DNA of 56,126 bases from Chitinispirillum alkaliphilum (GTDB lineage Bacteria > Fibrobacterota > Chitinivibrionia > Chitinivibrionales > Chitinispirillaceae): assembly GCA_001045525.1 (NCBI GenBank), contig LDWW01000025.1:1-56126 (forward strand), written 5' to 3'. Below are positions 17,457 through 27,616 of the stretch, piece after piece. Both the position numbers and the translations under genes were made by a program. The notes beneath the pieces were generated by a model. It made no database searches. It was not told the DNA's origin and saw only the letters and a program-made list of their open reading frames with translations. Numbering within the stretch: position 1 is the first letter of the stretch; the number at the start of each line of letters is the position of its first letter.

Positions 17457-18571
17457 ATGGCCAAACCCCGCTTTACCAACTCTGCATTTGCACACTCAAT
17501 GTTATCACAAGCTATCTGTCCCTCAAGCCACCTGGCCATCTCTGAGAGTCCGTCACTGAATTTAACCTGGGGCTTGTAGCCGATAATTTCAGAAGCAAGG
17601 GATATATCTGAAAAACAGTGCCTTATATCACCTACCCGGAACTTTTTACTGATGATCGGGGTGAGGTGCTCTTTGCCTAACACCTCAGAGATTTTCTGTG
17701 CCACCTCAAGCACTGAGCAACATTCACCACTTCCCACATTCAGAACCATGTTGTCGGGAATTGGTTTCTCGAGTGCAAGACGACAAGCTCTGCTGACATC
17801 CTTTACACTCACAAAGTCTCTCTTCTGATACCCATCCTCAAAAACGAAGGGCTGCTTATCATTGAGAAGACGAGACGCAAAAATGGCAAGAACTCCGGTG
17901 TAGGGATTGTTGAGTGACTGACGGGTGCCATATACATTGAAAAAACGAAGGGCTGCAGTTTTAATTCCATACGCTTTACCAATCATCAGACTCATTCTCT
18001 CCTGATTGTATTTGGAGAGAGCATAGATAGAACTGAGTGCGGGGCGTTTGCTTTCCGGTGTCGGAACCGGACTAAGAAGCCCTCCATTACCATCCCCAAG
18101 TTCCCATTTTCCATTTTTCATATCCGCAGAATTTCTTTCCACAGATTCCCTACATTTCCCATCGGAGGAAATGTACAATCCCTCACCATAAATACTCATG
18201 CTCGATGCGACCAGGAGTTTCTCCACGTTGGTGCCTATGAGGTTTTCAAGTAGAACTGCAGTACCCTGATTGTTGATTTCGGTATATCTGCTTATCTGAT
18301 ACATGCTCTGCCCGACTCCAACCGCTGCGGCAAAATGGTACACCGCATCGACCCCTTTGAGAGCCCTTCTAACCATATTGCTATCTCTCACATCACCCAG
18401 TATAAATTCCACATTCTTATTCAAATAGGAAGGGATCTCTTTACTGCCACCATGTACCTGATCATTTAGGTTATCGAGAACGGTTACCTTATAGCCATTT
18501 TCAACAAGTTCATCGGCAAGGTGTGATCCTATGAAACCGGCCCCACCGGTTATAAGTATCTTCTTACTCAT
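17453..18571 (-). CDS. NAD-dependent epimerase, dTDP-L-rhamnose 4-epimerase-like; first gene of cassette
   Basis: A 372-residue extended SDR. It has ILITGGAGFIGSHLADEL at the N-terminus, LDNLNDQVHGG (resembling dTDP-L-rhamnose 4-epimerases), catalytic Ser in VASSMSIYGEG, and Tyr/Lys in YALSKYNQE. The insert between Ser and Tyr is longer than in UDP-glucose 4-epimerases, as in the rhamnose-4-epimerase group. It is the promoter-proximal gene of the minus-strand cassette, with AGGAG 11 bases before the ATG. It and the next gene probably supply rare nucleotide sugars. Confidence 0.88.
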   Translation of the reverse strand: MSKKILITGGAGFIGSHLADELVENGYKVTVLDNLNDQVHGGSKEIPSYLNKNVEFILGDVRDSNMVRRALKGVDAVYHFAAAVGVGQSMYQISRYTEINNQGTAVLLENLIGTNVEKLLVASSMSIYGEGLYISSDGKCRESVERNSADMKNGKWELGDGNGGLLSPVPTPESKRPALSSIYALSKYNQERMSLMIGKAYGIKTAALRFFNVYGTRQSLNNPYTGVLAIFASRLLNDKQPFVFEDGYQKRDFVSVKDVSRACRLALEKPIPDNMVLNVGSGECCSVLEVAQKISEVLGKEHLTPIISKKFRVGDIRHCFSDISLASEIIGYKPQVKFSDGLSEMARWLEGQIACDNIECANAELVKRGLAI

Positions 18572-18880
18572 ATCAAATCTGTACTCCTGTGGTTAACTGT
18601 TTTAAGACCCCGTTCCTAAAGTGAGATTTTTTGCTTCTACAAAGCTGCAACCTGGATCATAAGAATCAATTACCATGCCACTCATTTTGAAAAAATCCAC
18701 AGCCCAGTTTTGCCTTTATACATTATTTTATACCCTATTCAAACCCGCCTTAAAACCAATCCAGCACCTCTTAGCTTCAGTTTTTCCCAAATTGAGAACA
18801 ACACCTCCACCCTAAGGGCATAGGTCTTGCTTTCAAAAACAGAAACGATTAATACAATTTGAAAAAGGAGTTTTTTAGCT
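18572..18880. promoter_or_regulatory. Divergent intergenic region holding promoters for the glycan cassette and the ferritin-like gene
   Basis: This 309-bp gap separates the first cassette gene (leftward) from the ferritin-like gene (rightward), so both promoters should lie here. I see no convincing -35/-10 pair, operator or riboswitch. The only clear signal is the AAAAAGGAG ribosome-binding site about ten bases before the ATG at 18881. Confidence 0.5.
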
Positions 18881-19372
18881 ATGAAACTCAAAACTCTTCA
18901 GGACCTTCTCTTATACCAACTCAAAGATCTCTACAGCTCAGAACAGCAAATCTGGCAGGCTCTTCATCTTATGGCAGAAACCGCCTACTCAACAGATTTA
19001 AGGCAGGCCTTTTTAACACACATTAAAAGAACAGGCAACCAAATCTCAAGATTGGAAAAGGTGTTTTTAAATCTCAATCTCGATCATAACGGAGAGTGGT
19101 GCGAAGGGATGGAAGGTTTAATAAACGAATGCAGAACAATTATCAGAACCGAAGGAGAACCTGAATTAAAAGACACTGCTCTTATAACTGCAGCTCAAAA
19201 AGTAGATCACTACGAAATTACATGCTATACCGCAGCCCTCACCTATGCAAGAGAGCTGGGGTTTGATGCGGAAGCGGACCTGCTTCAGGAATCACTAGAT
19301 GAGGAAAACAATATTAAAAAAGAGTTGACAAATTTGGCTAAAGGTGGTTTCTTTTCTTCGGAAACAAAATGA
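18881..19372 (+). CDS. YciE/YciF-like ferritin-fold protein (DUF892)
   Basis: A 163-residue all-alpha protein. The N-terminal LQDLLLYQLKDLYSSEQQIWQAL is the DUF892 signature, with the carboxylates and Gln that line the di-iron-like site in YciF. Later helices carry QKVDHYEITCYTAALTYA with the matching His/Glu residues. Family members are ferritin-like and often stress-induced; the function is not settled. It is a single gene that converges with the radical-SAM gene, the two stops being only 4 bp apart. Confidence 0.85.
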   Translation: MKLKTLQDLLLYQLKDLYSSEQQIWQALHLMAETAYSTDLRQAFLTHIKRTGNQISRLEKVFLNLNLDHNGEWCEGMEGLINECRTIIRTEGEPELKDTALITAAQKVDHYEITCYTAALTYARELGFDAEADLLQESLDEENNIKKELTNLAKGGFFSSETK

Positions 19373-19376
19373 TCCC

Positions 19377-21905
19377 CTACTCCAAAAACAACTTTTTACG
19401 GGTTACCACAAATTCAGAAAAGCCACGATCCGGGGCCAAAAAAGACAACAACTCCGAAGGCTTACAGGTGGCAGACGGAGCTAAACCCAAGTACCCCAGC
19501 CAACCAACTCTGCCATTTTCTTCAACCACCCGTAACCCTTTTATCAGGGGCCTTATATCCTTGACTTTTACCTTTCCCTTCTTTTCATGGCGGACTATAA
19601 GCTCCTTTGAATCCATAACATTAGTAACAGAACACTCAATATCATCAATCGTGTTAGACTGAGAGGGGAAAAATGTGTACTCAGCAGCACACACAGATGA
19701 ATTCAGGGATGATGGCTTAATGGCCTGAGTCTGATATGTAATTATCTGGAGATCATCGGGCAGAAAATGATTCACTTCAAGAAGATCACTTTTCAGGTCA
19801 GAAGAAATCTCAATGTCAAAAATTTCAGATTCACCAGTTACACCAAATGGCAGTGGTGGTCCGAATGAAACCCTGGGGTGAGGATTAAATCCCTGGGAAT
19901 ATACCAAGGGAACAGAAGCTGCTATCAGTGCTCTGTGGAAAATTTCCACCATATCCAAATGACCAAGATAGCGTACCCCATCACCTTTACGATATATAGC
20001 TCTTACAAAACGGCTTGCTCTAACCCTATTGGGAGACCTTTTAATCAGAGGTGAAGCAAGCCCAATCTGCTCCTCTGTATTTGCAAACAACGGGCGGATT
20101 TCAGGGCTGCACACACCGCAATTGAAACATTTACCGTTTCTGCAATCAGGAGTGACTTCCTCGAGAAGTGAGCGCTGTCTCTCTTTCAATAAAAAACTTT
20201 TCCCAATACCGGTTGAAATAGCCTGCCAGGGAAGCGGTTGTTGGATATCGATCTGAGATAAATATCGTTTCAGGTCTATATTTTCAATTTCTGCAGCCTT
20301 AAACCATCTGTCCATGTCTAACATCTCATCCCAGCCGTCGAAACGCGCCCCGTTACTCCAGCCCCTGAAAACAAGATCCCCAACCCGACGATCTCCCCTG
20401 GCCATTACAGTTTCAAGAAGCGTAATTAGCGGCTCTCTGTAAGACACCCTTACATTTTTTTGGCCACGAAGGGAATGTTTAATAAAACGCCCCTTATTTT
20501 GCAGTTCTTTGACATCCTCCATCGCTTCCCACTGAAAAGGGGTATTGGCTTTAGGTGAGAATGGCGAAAGAGCGACATTCAGAGTTTTGCGCTTTGAATA
20601 ACCCCGCATCAGGTGGGAAATCTTTCTGATCATCTCGACGATGGCATCTATATCACTCTGGGTTTCGGTTGGAAGCCCCAGCATGAAATAGAGTTTTAAC
20701 GTCTGTACGTTGCGTTCAAGAAGAAAGTTAACAGTTCTGAAAATGTCTTCATCAGAAAAGTCCTTGTTTATTACCCGCCTCAACCTCGGAGACGCAGCTT
20801 CAGGTGCAATGGTAAAAGATGAAAATGAGGAGATTTGGTTCAATTTACTTATCTGCGACTCCTCGAGTGCGTCTAAACGGGTAGAGGGAAGAGAAACGTT
20901 TAGCTGAGCAGAGTCCTTAAGTGTATGCACAGCTCCCAGAAGTGGAGTGAAACAGGAGTAGTCTGCAGTGGAGAGACTCAAAAGTCCCACATCACGCCAC
21001 CCCGTCGAAGCTACCCCATCAGAGACTTGAGAGTAAATATCCTCACAACTCCGTTCCCTGACAGGACGATAATACATCCCGGCAGAACAGAACCTGCACC
21101 CTCTTGTACACCCCCGCATAACTTCAACCGCCAATCTGTGATGAACTACATTTATAAGCGGAACAACAGGTTTTTGAGGATAGTTTTTTGCTTCAAGTTC
21201 TGGTACTTTTACAGGGTTAACAGTGTTTTTATTGTTTGTATCAGGGATGGTAAAACCATTTACGATTGAAGTCTTATAATTCCCCGGCACATATACTCCA
21301 CTTAGTTCAGCTGCTTTTTTGATGATCTCATCTCTTGAGGCACCCTGCTGTTTAAGCCTCTCCAGCATGGAGCAGAACTCTACAACAGCATTTTCACCAT
21401 CACCGATAACAAAAGCATCAATAAAAGGACTAAGTGGTTCGGGATTCCCTACACAGGGGCCACCAGCGATAATCAGCGGATCTCCCCCCCCCCTTTGCTT
21501 ACTGTAAACAGCAAGACCGGCAAGATCAATCATGTTGAGGATATTGGTAAATTGCAGTTCATACTGCACTGAAAAACCCAACCAATCCGCTTCATTCAGA
21601 GGGGAATAGTATTCAAGTGAGTATAAAGGGATATCTTCTTTTCTCAGAATTTCTTCAGCGTCCTGCCATGGTGCGAATGCACGGGATAGCGCCCAGTCAG
21701 GATTGGAGTTAACAATGTGATAAAGAATCTGAAGCCCATGATGGGACATACCTATCTCATAGAGATCGGGAAAACAGATAACTCCATGGAGCTTAATTTG
21801 TGAAAGATCTTTTTTTTGTGAATTGAGCTCATTACCGGAATAACGAAGGGGTTTTTCAACGAATGGTAAAAATCTGTTTTCAATAACGGTTTTTAACTTA
21901 TGCAT
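19377..21905 (-). CDS. Radical-SAM protein TIGR03960 fused to DUF2344 (TIGR03936)
   Basis: A large fusion of about 842 residues. The radical-SAM core has the [4Fe-4S] motif GCTRGCRFCSAGMYY. It is preceded by an N-terminal region with VICFPDLYEIGMSHHGLQIL and PLIIAGGPCVGNPEP, as in TIGR03960 proteins. The C-terminal quarter has RFVRAIYRKGDGVRYLGHLD and PLVYSQGFNPHPRVSFGPPLP, the DUF2344 signature. A Cys-rich joint (CRNGKCFNCGVC) lies between them. In many bacteria the two parts are adjacent genes or fused like this; the substrate is unknown. ATG 21905 fits the family start better than the upstream TTG at 21962. Confidence 0.88.
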   Translation of the reverse strand: MHKLKTVIENRFLPFVEKPLRYSGNELNSQKKDLSQIKLHGVICFPDLYEIGMSHHGLQILYHIVNSNPDWALSRAFAPWQDAEEILRKEDIPLYSLEYYSPLNEADWLGFSVQYELQFTNILNMIDLAGLAVYSKQRGGGDPLIIAGGPCVGNPEPLSPFIDAFVIGDGENAVVEFCSMLERLKQQGASRDEIIKKAAELSGVYVPGNYKTSIVNGFTIPDTNNKNTVNPVKVPELEAKNYPQKPVVPLINVVHHRLAVEVMRGCTRGCRFCSAGMYYRPVRERSCEDIYSQVSDGVASTGWRDVGLLSLSTADYSCFTPLLGAVHTLKDSAQLNVSLPSTRLDALEESQISKLNQISSFSSFTIAPEAASPRLRRVINKDFSDEDIFRTVNFLLERNVQTLKLYFMLGLPTETQSDIDAIVEMIRKISHLMRGYSKRKTLNVALSPFSPKANTPFQWEAMEDVKELQNKGRFIKHSLRGQKNVRVSYREPLITLLETVMARGDRRVGDLVFRGWSNGARFDGWDEMLDMDRWFKAAEIENIDLKRYLSQIDIQQPLPWQAISTGIGKSFLLKERQRSLLEEVTPDCRNGKCFNCGVCSPEIRPLFANTEEQIGLASPLIKRSPNRVRASRFVRAIYRKGDGVRYLGHLDMVEIFHRALIAASVPLVYSQGFNPHPRVSFGPPLPFGVTGESEIFDIEISSDLKSDLLEVNHFLPDDLQIITYQTQAIKPSSLNSSVCAAEYTFFPSQSNTIDDIECSVTNVMDSKELIVRHEKKGKVKVKDIRPLIKGLRVVEENGRVGWLGYLGLAPSATCKPSELLSFLAPDRGFSEFVVTRKKLFLE

Positions 21906-21945
21906 GATCTTTTTTTCGGGAAGGAGCAAAACAAAATTTTGCGGG

Positions 21946-22677
21946 TTAACGCCCCTTTTCAAGCCTTTCAGCCAGAAAAAGCGGCAAATGACACTCTCGA
22001 ATCTTCTTTTGGGTTATCTTGTAATTGTACTTGACTCTCATAATAGATAGTTTTGTAGTTTCTGTATCGTATAAAACGTAGCTGCTTCTGCGATCAAAAT
22101 CCCTTGGCTGCCCTACACTGCCGACATTGACCAGATAAGCTCTGCAATCTTTTACCCATGTGGAGTGATCGGAACTCAAGACGATACGATCCTCTTTTTT
22201 AACCATAATTGATGGCCAATGAGTGTGACCAATAAAATTGAGGTGATACATAAGGCTGTTAAACGCTTCAAATACCGCTTCCTCGCTGTCGGGGAAAACG
22301 TAGGACCAGTCACGGGGATTGGATGGAGAGGAATGTGTGAAAAACATCCCGTTCTCTTCAACGGTTAAGGGCAGTGAAGCGAGAAAATTTTTGTCTTTGT
22401 CTGAAATATGACGCTTGGTCCATTCCATTGCCGCAAACGCATAAAAAGAGAAATTATTTGTATGAATTTTTTCGATTGCAGCATAATCATGGTTCCCGGC
22501 TACACATATATCCACATGCTTCCTCACCAGTTCAATACACTTCTGGGGATTAGGATAATATCCCACAATATCCCCAAGGCAAACTATTCTATTTACAGAA
22601 CGCTTTTTGATATCTGAAATAACCGCCTGCAATGCTTGTGCGTTACCATGGATGTCGGAGATTATAGCGTATCTCAA
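21946..22677 (-). CDS. Calcineurin-like metallophosphoesterase (YfcE/PrpE-like)
   Basis: A 243-residue phosphoesterase with every metal-binding block of the family in order: ISDIHGNAQAL, VCLGDIVGYYPNP, VAGNHDYA, THSSPS and IGHTHWPS. It is cytoplasmic with no signal peptide. The start is a TTG with AGAGG upstream. It sits just upstream of the radical-SAM gene in the same direction, so the two may be cotranscribed. The substrate (phosphoprotein, nucleotide or phosphodiester) cannot be inferred. Confidence 0.88.
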   Translation of the reverse strand: MRYAIISDIHGNAQALQAVISDIKKRSVNRIVCLGDIVGYYPNPQKCIELVRKHVDICVAGNHDYAAIEKIHTNNFSFYAFAAMEWTKRHISDKDKNFLASLPLTVEENGMFFTHSSPSNPRDWSYVFPDSEEAVFEAFNSLMYHLNFIGHTHWPSIMVKKEDRIVLSSDHSTWVKDCRAYLVNVGSVGQPRDFDRRSSYVLYDTETTKLSIMRVKYNYKITQKKIRECHLPLFLAERLEKGR

Positions 22678-22875
22678 AACAAAAAACCTCTGGGCATTCA
22701 GTAAATAAACAGGGCAAAATGAGACATTTTCCTTGTATTGAATTATTAAGAGAAATAATAAATTATATTATCTATAGGTATTTATTGCAAATTAAATGAA
22801 AATAAAACTCAAACTTTTGCAAAATAACCAATCTATATGACTAAAAAGAGCTGATCACAAAACCAGAAGACCAAA

Positions 22876-23907
22876 ATGCACGATACTAATCAAAACAAAG
22901 ACAGCTACATGGCCAAAGTTTCAGAGTTAAAGAAAAGACTGCTCCCTGCCACTTCTGTACTTATCCTTACCCATGATTATCCCGACCCAGACTGCATTGC
23001 CTCAGCATATGGAATGTCATATCTGCTCTCATTCTGGGGGGTCAAATCTTCGGTTATCTCTTTTGGTGGTTTTGTGGGAAGAGCTGAGAACAGAGCGATG
23101 ATCCGCTACCTGAATATCCCCACGGTTCCTTTTGTGCTTACTGAGGTGAGCGATTTTGACCGGATAATTCTCGTGGACTGCTATCCGGGAAAAGGAAATG
23201 TGTCACTTCCGGCAGAAGCTAAGGTAGATGCAGTAATTGATCATCACCCCAATGAGCCTGGATGTAAGGTTCCTTTTTTCTGTGATATTCGAAGCGATAT
23301 TGGTGCTACCTCAACCATTATAACCAGGTATCTTCAGGAGCAAAACTGCCCGATTTTACCCAACATGGCAACGGCGCTCTTTTACGGCATAAAAACCGAT
23401 ACCGGAGATATGAGCAGGGAAATAAGCAAAGATGACCATGAATGCTACAAACTTCTCTTCGACAAAATGAACCATCAGATTTTTTCTAAAATTGAAAACC
23501 CCGACAGAGGATTGGAATTTTTCAAAATACTCCACCAGGCCACCGAATCTGCAGTTTATTATGACACCTTGGGCTATACCCACTTAGGCAACGTTAGCTC
23601 TCCTGATTATATCGCAGAAATGGCTGATCTTTTCCACAGTCTGGAAAAACTGGAATGGATGATCTGCTCAGGAATCTTTAAAAACCAGATATTCTTCTCT
23701 ATCCGTTCCAAAAAAGAAAACAGAGCAGGAAAAAATGCAGAGCTGCTTGCAAAAACTTTCAACGGAAGTGGCGGCGGTCACTCAAGAGTAGCGGCGGGGA
23801 GAATCCCTCTCAGGGGCGACGATAAAGCTAAAGCTCTGGAGATTTTCGTAGATACAATCGAAAAAATATTTGAAATTCAGCATGCAGACAGAAAAACTCT
23901 TTTGTAA
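22876..23907 (+). CDS. DHH/DHHA1-family phosphoesterase
   Basis: A 343-residue DHH-superfamily protein. The N-terminal domain has THDYPDPDCIASAYGM, a variant of the usual HxNPDxDA metal motif, then ILVDCYPG and the namesake DHHPNEPG. The C-terminal DHHA1 domain has GSGGGHSRVAAGRIPLRG. Relatives hydrolyse nanoRNA, pAp or cyclic dinucleotides. No DRTGG or CBS domain is present. It is followed 22 bp later by nifU in the same direction. Confidence 0.87.
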   Translation: MHDTNQNKDSYMAKVSELKKRLLPATSVLILTHDYPDPDCIASAYGMSYLLSFWGVKSSVISFGGFVGRAENRAMIRYLNIPTVPFVLTEVSDFDRIILVDCYPGKGNVSLPAEAKVDAVIDHHPNEPGCKVPFFCDIRSDIGATSTIITRYLQEQNCPILPNMATALFYGIKTDTGDMSREISKDDHECYKLLFDKMNHQIFSKIENPDRGLEFFKILHQATESAVYYDTLGYTHLGNVSSPDYIAEMADLFHSLEKLEWMICSGIFKNQIFFSIRSKKENRAGKNAELLAKTFNGSGGGHSRVAAGRIPLRGDDKAKALEIFVDTIEKIFEIQHADRKTLL

Positions 23908-23929
23908 ACAATGTGATAGGAGATAAATT

Positions 23930-24775
23930 ATGTGGGAATACACTGAAAAAGTTCGTGATCACTACCTTAACCCAAGGAATTCCGGTGAAATAAAAAATCC
24001 CGACGGTCTCGGTGAGATCGGCAACATTACCTGCGGTGATGCACTTCGTCTTACATTCAAACTTGACAAAGATGGTAAAGTTGAGGACATGAAATTCAAA
24101 ACATTTGGTTGTGGAAGTGCAATAGCATCAGCCAGTGTTCTTACCGAATTGTGCATTGGCAAAACAATCGAAGAGATCAAAAAGATCAGCAATAACGATA
24201 TCGCTGAGGCTCTGGGGGGGCTGCCCAGAGAAAAAATGCATTGCAGTGTGATGGGAGAGGAAGCACTTGAAGCGGCCATAAAGTACTATGAAAATGGCGG
24301 TGTTACGGCTGCTCCTGTTGAAAAAGAGGGCACGGTTGTTTGCACCTGTTTTAATATCACAGATCTGGAAATACAGAAAGCTGTCCGGGACAATAATCTC
24401 ACCACAATAGAAGACGTTACTAACTTCACCAAAGCTGGTGGAGCATGCGGGAACTGTAAGGATGATATTCAGAAAATCATTGACAGTATGACCGGAAAAG
24501 CAGCTTCTTCAAAAACTAAACAGAAACCCGCTCGTCTTACCACGCTCCAAAAAATAGATATGATTCGCACAGTTCTTGAAAATGATGTTAAGCCGGTTCT
24601 TCAACAGGACGGGGGTGACTGTGAACTTATCGACGTTGACGGCAACGATGTGTACATACGTTTCAAAGGTCAGTGCTCAGGCTGTGCATTCTCATCAATG
24701 ACCCTTATATCTGTTGTGGAGAAAAATCTTAAACAAAAAGTTTCTGATCAGCTCAGTATAAAAGTTGAAGAGTAA
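23930..24775 (+). CDS. nifU: NifU iron-sulfur cluster scaffold
   Basis: A 281-residue full-length NifU with three modules. An IscU-like N-terminus carries cysteines in [19 protein letters not shown] and MHCSVMG. A central Bfd-like [2Fe-2S] module has VVCTCFN and [10 protein letters not shown]. The C-terminal NifU domain has [10 protein letters not shown]. It assembles Fe-S clusters for client proteins. No nifS is adjacent, so the cysteine desulfurase must be elsewhere. The Fe-S fumarase downstream is a likely client. GGAG eight bases before the ATG fixes the start. Confidence 0.92.
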   Translation: MWEYTEKVRDHYLNPRNSGEIKNPDGLGEIGNITCGDALRLTFKLDKDGKVEDMKFKTFGCGSAIASASVLTELCIGKTIEEIKKISNNDIAEALGGLPREKMHCSVMGEEALEAAIKYYENGGVTAAPVEKEGTVVCTCFNITDLEIQKAVRDNNLTTIEDVTNFTKAGGACGNCKDDIQKIIDSMTGKAASSKTKQKPARLTTLQKIDMIRTVLENDVKPVLQQDGGDCELIDVDGNDVYIRFKGQCSGCAFSSMTLISVVEKNLKQKVSDQLSIKVEE

Positions 24776-24831
24776 TTTTATCTGGAAAAATTGATCTCTA
24801 TTACTATTTCAAATATCACAAGGTTCATACA

Positions 24832-26115
24832 ATGCTCACAAAACAAGATGCCCTCGATTATCATGAAAAAAACAGAGCAGGGAAAATTGAAGTAATTTCA
24901 AGTAAACCCTGCAGCACTCAGCAGGATCTCTCACTAGCCTATACCCCGGGAGTTGCCGAACCATGCAGAGCAATTCAACAAAACCCTGATAATGCTTACA
25001 GATACACTGCAAGAGGCAATCTGGTTGCGGTTGTGACAAACGGAACCGCAGTGCTTGGACTTGGTGATATCGGTCCGCTTGCAGGCAAACCGGTTATGGA
25101 AGGTAAAGGTATTCTTTTCAAAAGGTTTGCAGACATTGATGTATTTGACATAGAGCTTGATGTCAGTGATCCTGATGAATTTATCAGAATTGTCAAAAGC
25201 ATGGAACCCACATTTGGAGGTATCAATCTTGAAGATATCAAGGCACCCGAATGTTTCTATATCGAAGAAAAACTAAAAGAGAGCATGAACATTCCCGTTT
25301 TTCATGATGATCAGCATGGGACTGCCATAATTTCAGGAGCAGCACTGATAAATGGTGCACTGCTGCAAAATAAAAAACTCTCTGAAATGAAAGTTGTATT
25401 TTCGGGTGCCGGAGCTGCTGCGATCTCCTGCGCTTTACTTTATGTAAGACTGGGTGTTAAGCTGGAAAATATCCTTCTTGTGGACAGTAAAGGTGTAATA
25501 TACAAAGGTCGCACAGAAGGGATGAATAAATACAAGGAACCTTTTGCCGCAGATACAAATAAAAGAACCCTGGCACAGGCGATGGAAGGTGCAGACTGTT
25601 TTGCAGGATTGAGTATGGCAGGACTTGTCACACCGGAAATGGTGGAGAGCATGGCAGACAATCCCTTGATTTTTGCCATGGCCAATCCCGATCCGGAGAT
25701 TGGCTATAACCAGGCCTGCGCAGTAAGAGAAGACCTTATCATGGCAACCGGCAGAAGTGATTTTCCCAATCAGGTTAATAATGTACTGGGTTTTCCCTTT
25801 ATTTTCAGAGGAGCCCTCGATGTACACTCAAGCTGCATAAATGAAGAGATGAAAGTTGCAGCGACCGAAGCACTGGCTTCACTCGCAAGAAAAGAGGATA
25901 TACCAGATTCTGTACTCCAGGCCTATGGACTGGAGTCGCTCTCCTTTGGGCCAGAATACATTATTCCAAAACCAATGGATCCAAGAATATTGATTGAAGA
26001 GAGCATTGCTGTTGCAAAGGCTGCAATTGACACCGGAGTAGCACGGGTAAAACAATTCGATTTCATCAGGTACAGAAAAGATCTGGAGAAGCTCGCTGAT
26101 AAGATCAGTACATGA
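24832..26115 (+). CDS. NAD(P)-dependent malic enzyme (short form)
   Basis: A 427-residue malic enzyme that decarboxylates malate to pyruvate. The N-terminal [15 protein letters not shown] holds the catalytic tyrosine, then [18 protein letters not shown] and [12 protein letters not shown] (metal-binding Glu/Asp), with [11 protein letters not shown] marking the family. The Rossmann loop is [11 protein letters not shown]. The C-terminal phosphotransacetylase-like domain of long MaeB is missing, which is normal for the short class. It overlaps the fumarase alpha gene in ATGA, so malate made by fumarase can be fed directly to it. Confidence 0.93.
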   Translation: MLTKQDALDYHEKNRAGKIEVISSKPCSTQQDLSLAYTPGVAEPCRAIQQNPDNAYRYTARGNLVAVVTNGTAVLGLGDIGPLAGKPVMEGKGILFKRFADIDVFDIELDVSDPDEFIRIVKSMEPTFGGINLEDIKAPECFYIEEKLKESMNIPVFHDDQHGTAIISGAALINGALLQNKKLSEMKVVFSGAGAAAISCALLYVRLGVKLENILLVDSKGVIYKGRTEGMNKYKEPFAADTNKRTLAQAMEGADCFAGLSMAGLVTPEMVESMADNPLIFAMANPDPEIGYNQACAVREDLIMATGRSDFPNQVNNVLGFPFIFRGALDVHSSCINEEMKVAATEALASLARKEDIPDSVLQAYGLESLSFGPEYIIPKPMDPRILIEESIAVAKAAIDTGVARVKQFDFIRYRKDLEKLADKIST

Positions 26116-26984
26116 AAATTCCCAATAAGCAGGTGAACATGAGGATCATTGAATACGTATCGGTTGTAAATGCAGTCAGGGATCTGTGCATCAATGCTGC
26201 TTCGAGTCTGCCTTCTGATGTTGTTGACAGGATAAACGAGGCTTATGATCAGGAACCATTTCCAAGAGCCCGTTATCTGATCAGCCAGATAATTGAAAAC
26301 AGTAAACTAAGTGTTTCTTCGGGAATGCCGTTATGCCAGGATACCGGCCTTGCCATTTATTTCATATCACTTGGAGAAGGTATCCGCATTGAGGGTGGGT
26401 CATTAACGGATGCAGTAAATGAAGGTACCCGAAGAGGGTATAACGAGGGGTATCTTCGCAAATCAATAGTGAAAGATCCCCTGTTTTCAAGAACAAATAC
26501 AGGGGATAACACTCCGGCTGTCATTCACATTGATCCCGTTCCAGGAGATTCCCTGACTATCACTCTGCTCCCCAAAGGTGGAGGATGTGAAAACATGAGT
26601 TATCTTGGGATGCTTAAACCATCTGATGGCCGGGAAGGGGTGGTGAAATTTGTTACCGATTGCGTAGTTCGTTCAGGAGGAAATCCGTGTCCTCCCGTAG
26701 TTGTAGGTATAGGGATAGGAGGAACTGCTGATAAAGCCTGTTATCTTGCAAAGAAATCTCTTCTGCGTGATATTGGAAGTGTACATGAAGACCCGTGTTA
26801 TGCCGGTCTTGAAACAGAGATACTGGAAAATCTTAATCAAAGCGGCATCGGCCCGTTAGGGTTGGGTGGAAAAATCACCGCACTTGCCGTGCATATTGAA
26901 CACTTCCCTTGTCATATCGCAAGCCTCCCAGTTGCAGTTAGTCTCAACTGTCACTCAGCACGCAAAGCTTCATTAATTCTGTAA
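26112..26984 (+). CDS. Class I fumarate hydratase, alpha subunit
   Basis: A 290-residue subunit of the [4Fe-4S] fumarase/tartrate dehydratase family. The cluster cysteines appear in [28 protein letters not shown] and [16 protein letters not shown]-type segments. It works with the beta subunit encoded next. The start overlaps malic enzyme by 4 bp; an alternative ATG at 26139 has AGG at good spacing. L-tartrate dehydratase alpha is a close alternative, but the pairing with malic enzyme favours fumarase. Confidence 0.9.
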   Translation: MKIPNKQVNMRIIEYVSVVNAVRDLCINAASSLPSDVVDRINEAYDQEPFPRARYLISQIIENSKLSVSSGMPLCQDTGLAIYFISLGEGIRIEGGSLTDAVNEGTRRGYNEGYLRKSIVKDPLFSRTNTGDNTPAVIHIDPVPGDSLTITLLPKGGGCENMSYLGMLKPSDGREGVVKFVTDCVVRSGGNPCPPVVVGIGIGGTADKACYLAKKSLLRDIGSVHEDPCYAGLETEILENLNQSGIGPLGLGGKITALAVHIEHFPCHIASLPVAVSLNCHSARKASLIL

Positions 26985-26995
26985 GGTGTATTCTC

Positions 26996-27559
26996 ATGAA
27001 AATTAAAGAACTTACTACGCCCCTGGACAAGAAAACAACAGAACTGCTTAAAGCAGGTGATCTTGTCCATTTAAGCGGAACCATACTTACCGCAAGGGAC
27101 GCTGCTCATAAAAGGCTTCTCTCTCTTCTTGAAGAGGGTAAACCACTGCCGGTAAACCTTGAAGAGGCAGTTATTTACTATGCAGGCCCTACCCCACCCC
27201 GCCCCGGATGTATCATCGGCAGTGCGGGACCCACTACCAGTTCACGAATGGATCGCTACACTCCGGCACTGTTGGAAAAAACCGGGTTTTCGGCAATGAT
27301 TGGCAAAGGAAACAGAAGTCCAGAAGTAACAGAGGCAATAAAAAATCATAATTCCATCTACTTTACAGCCACAGGGGGAGCCGGAGCTTTAATATCCACA
27401 TGCATACAGTCCTCGGAGATAATCTGTTATGAAGATCTGGGGCCTGAGGCAATTTACAAACTTAAGGTAAAAAATTTTCCTCTGATTGTTGCAATCGACA
27501 CATTGGGAAATAACCTCTATACAGATGGTCCTGAAGAGTACAGACAAGTTTACCAATAG
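26996..27559 (+). CDS. Class I fumarate hydratase, beta subunit
   Basis: A 187-residue beta subunit. It has GDLVHLSGTILTARDAAHKRL, YYAGPTPPRPGCIIGSAGPTTS, a KGNRSPEV segment and YFTATGGAGAL, all hallmarks of the C-terminal swivel domain of class I fumarases. It is 11 bp downstream of the alpha gene. Together they interconvert fumarate and malate in an oxygen-sensitive, cluster-dependent way, consistent with an anaerobic lifestyle. Confidence 0.92.
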   Translation: MKIKELTTPLDKKTTELLKAGDLVHLSGTILTARDAAHKRLLSLLEEGKPLPVNLEEAVIYYAGPTPPRPGCIIGSAGPTTSSRMDRYTPALLEKTGFSAMIGKGNRSPEVTEAIKNHNSIYFTATGGAGALISTCIQSSEIICYEDLGPEAIYKLKVKNFPLIVAIDTLGNNLYTDGPEEYRQVYQ

Positions 27560-27563
27560 AAAA

Positions 27564-27612
27564 ATCCCCCGCTGAAGCAGACAACAGGGGATCTTGCCAT
27601 AGTTTTTTTTTC
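27564..27612 (+). terminator. Weak candidate terminator after fumarase operon
   Basis: ATCCCC (27564-27569) can pair with GGGGAT (27587-27592). A run of ten T follows at 27603-27612, about ten bases away. The loop is long and the spacing to the T-run is loose, but its place between convergent genes supports it. Confidence 0.35.
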
Positions 27613-27616
27613 AGAG

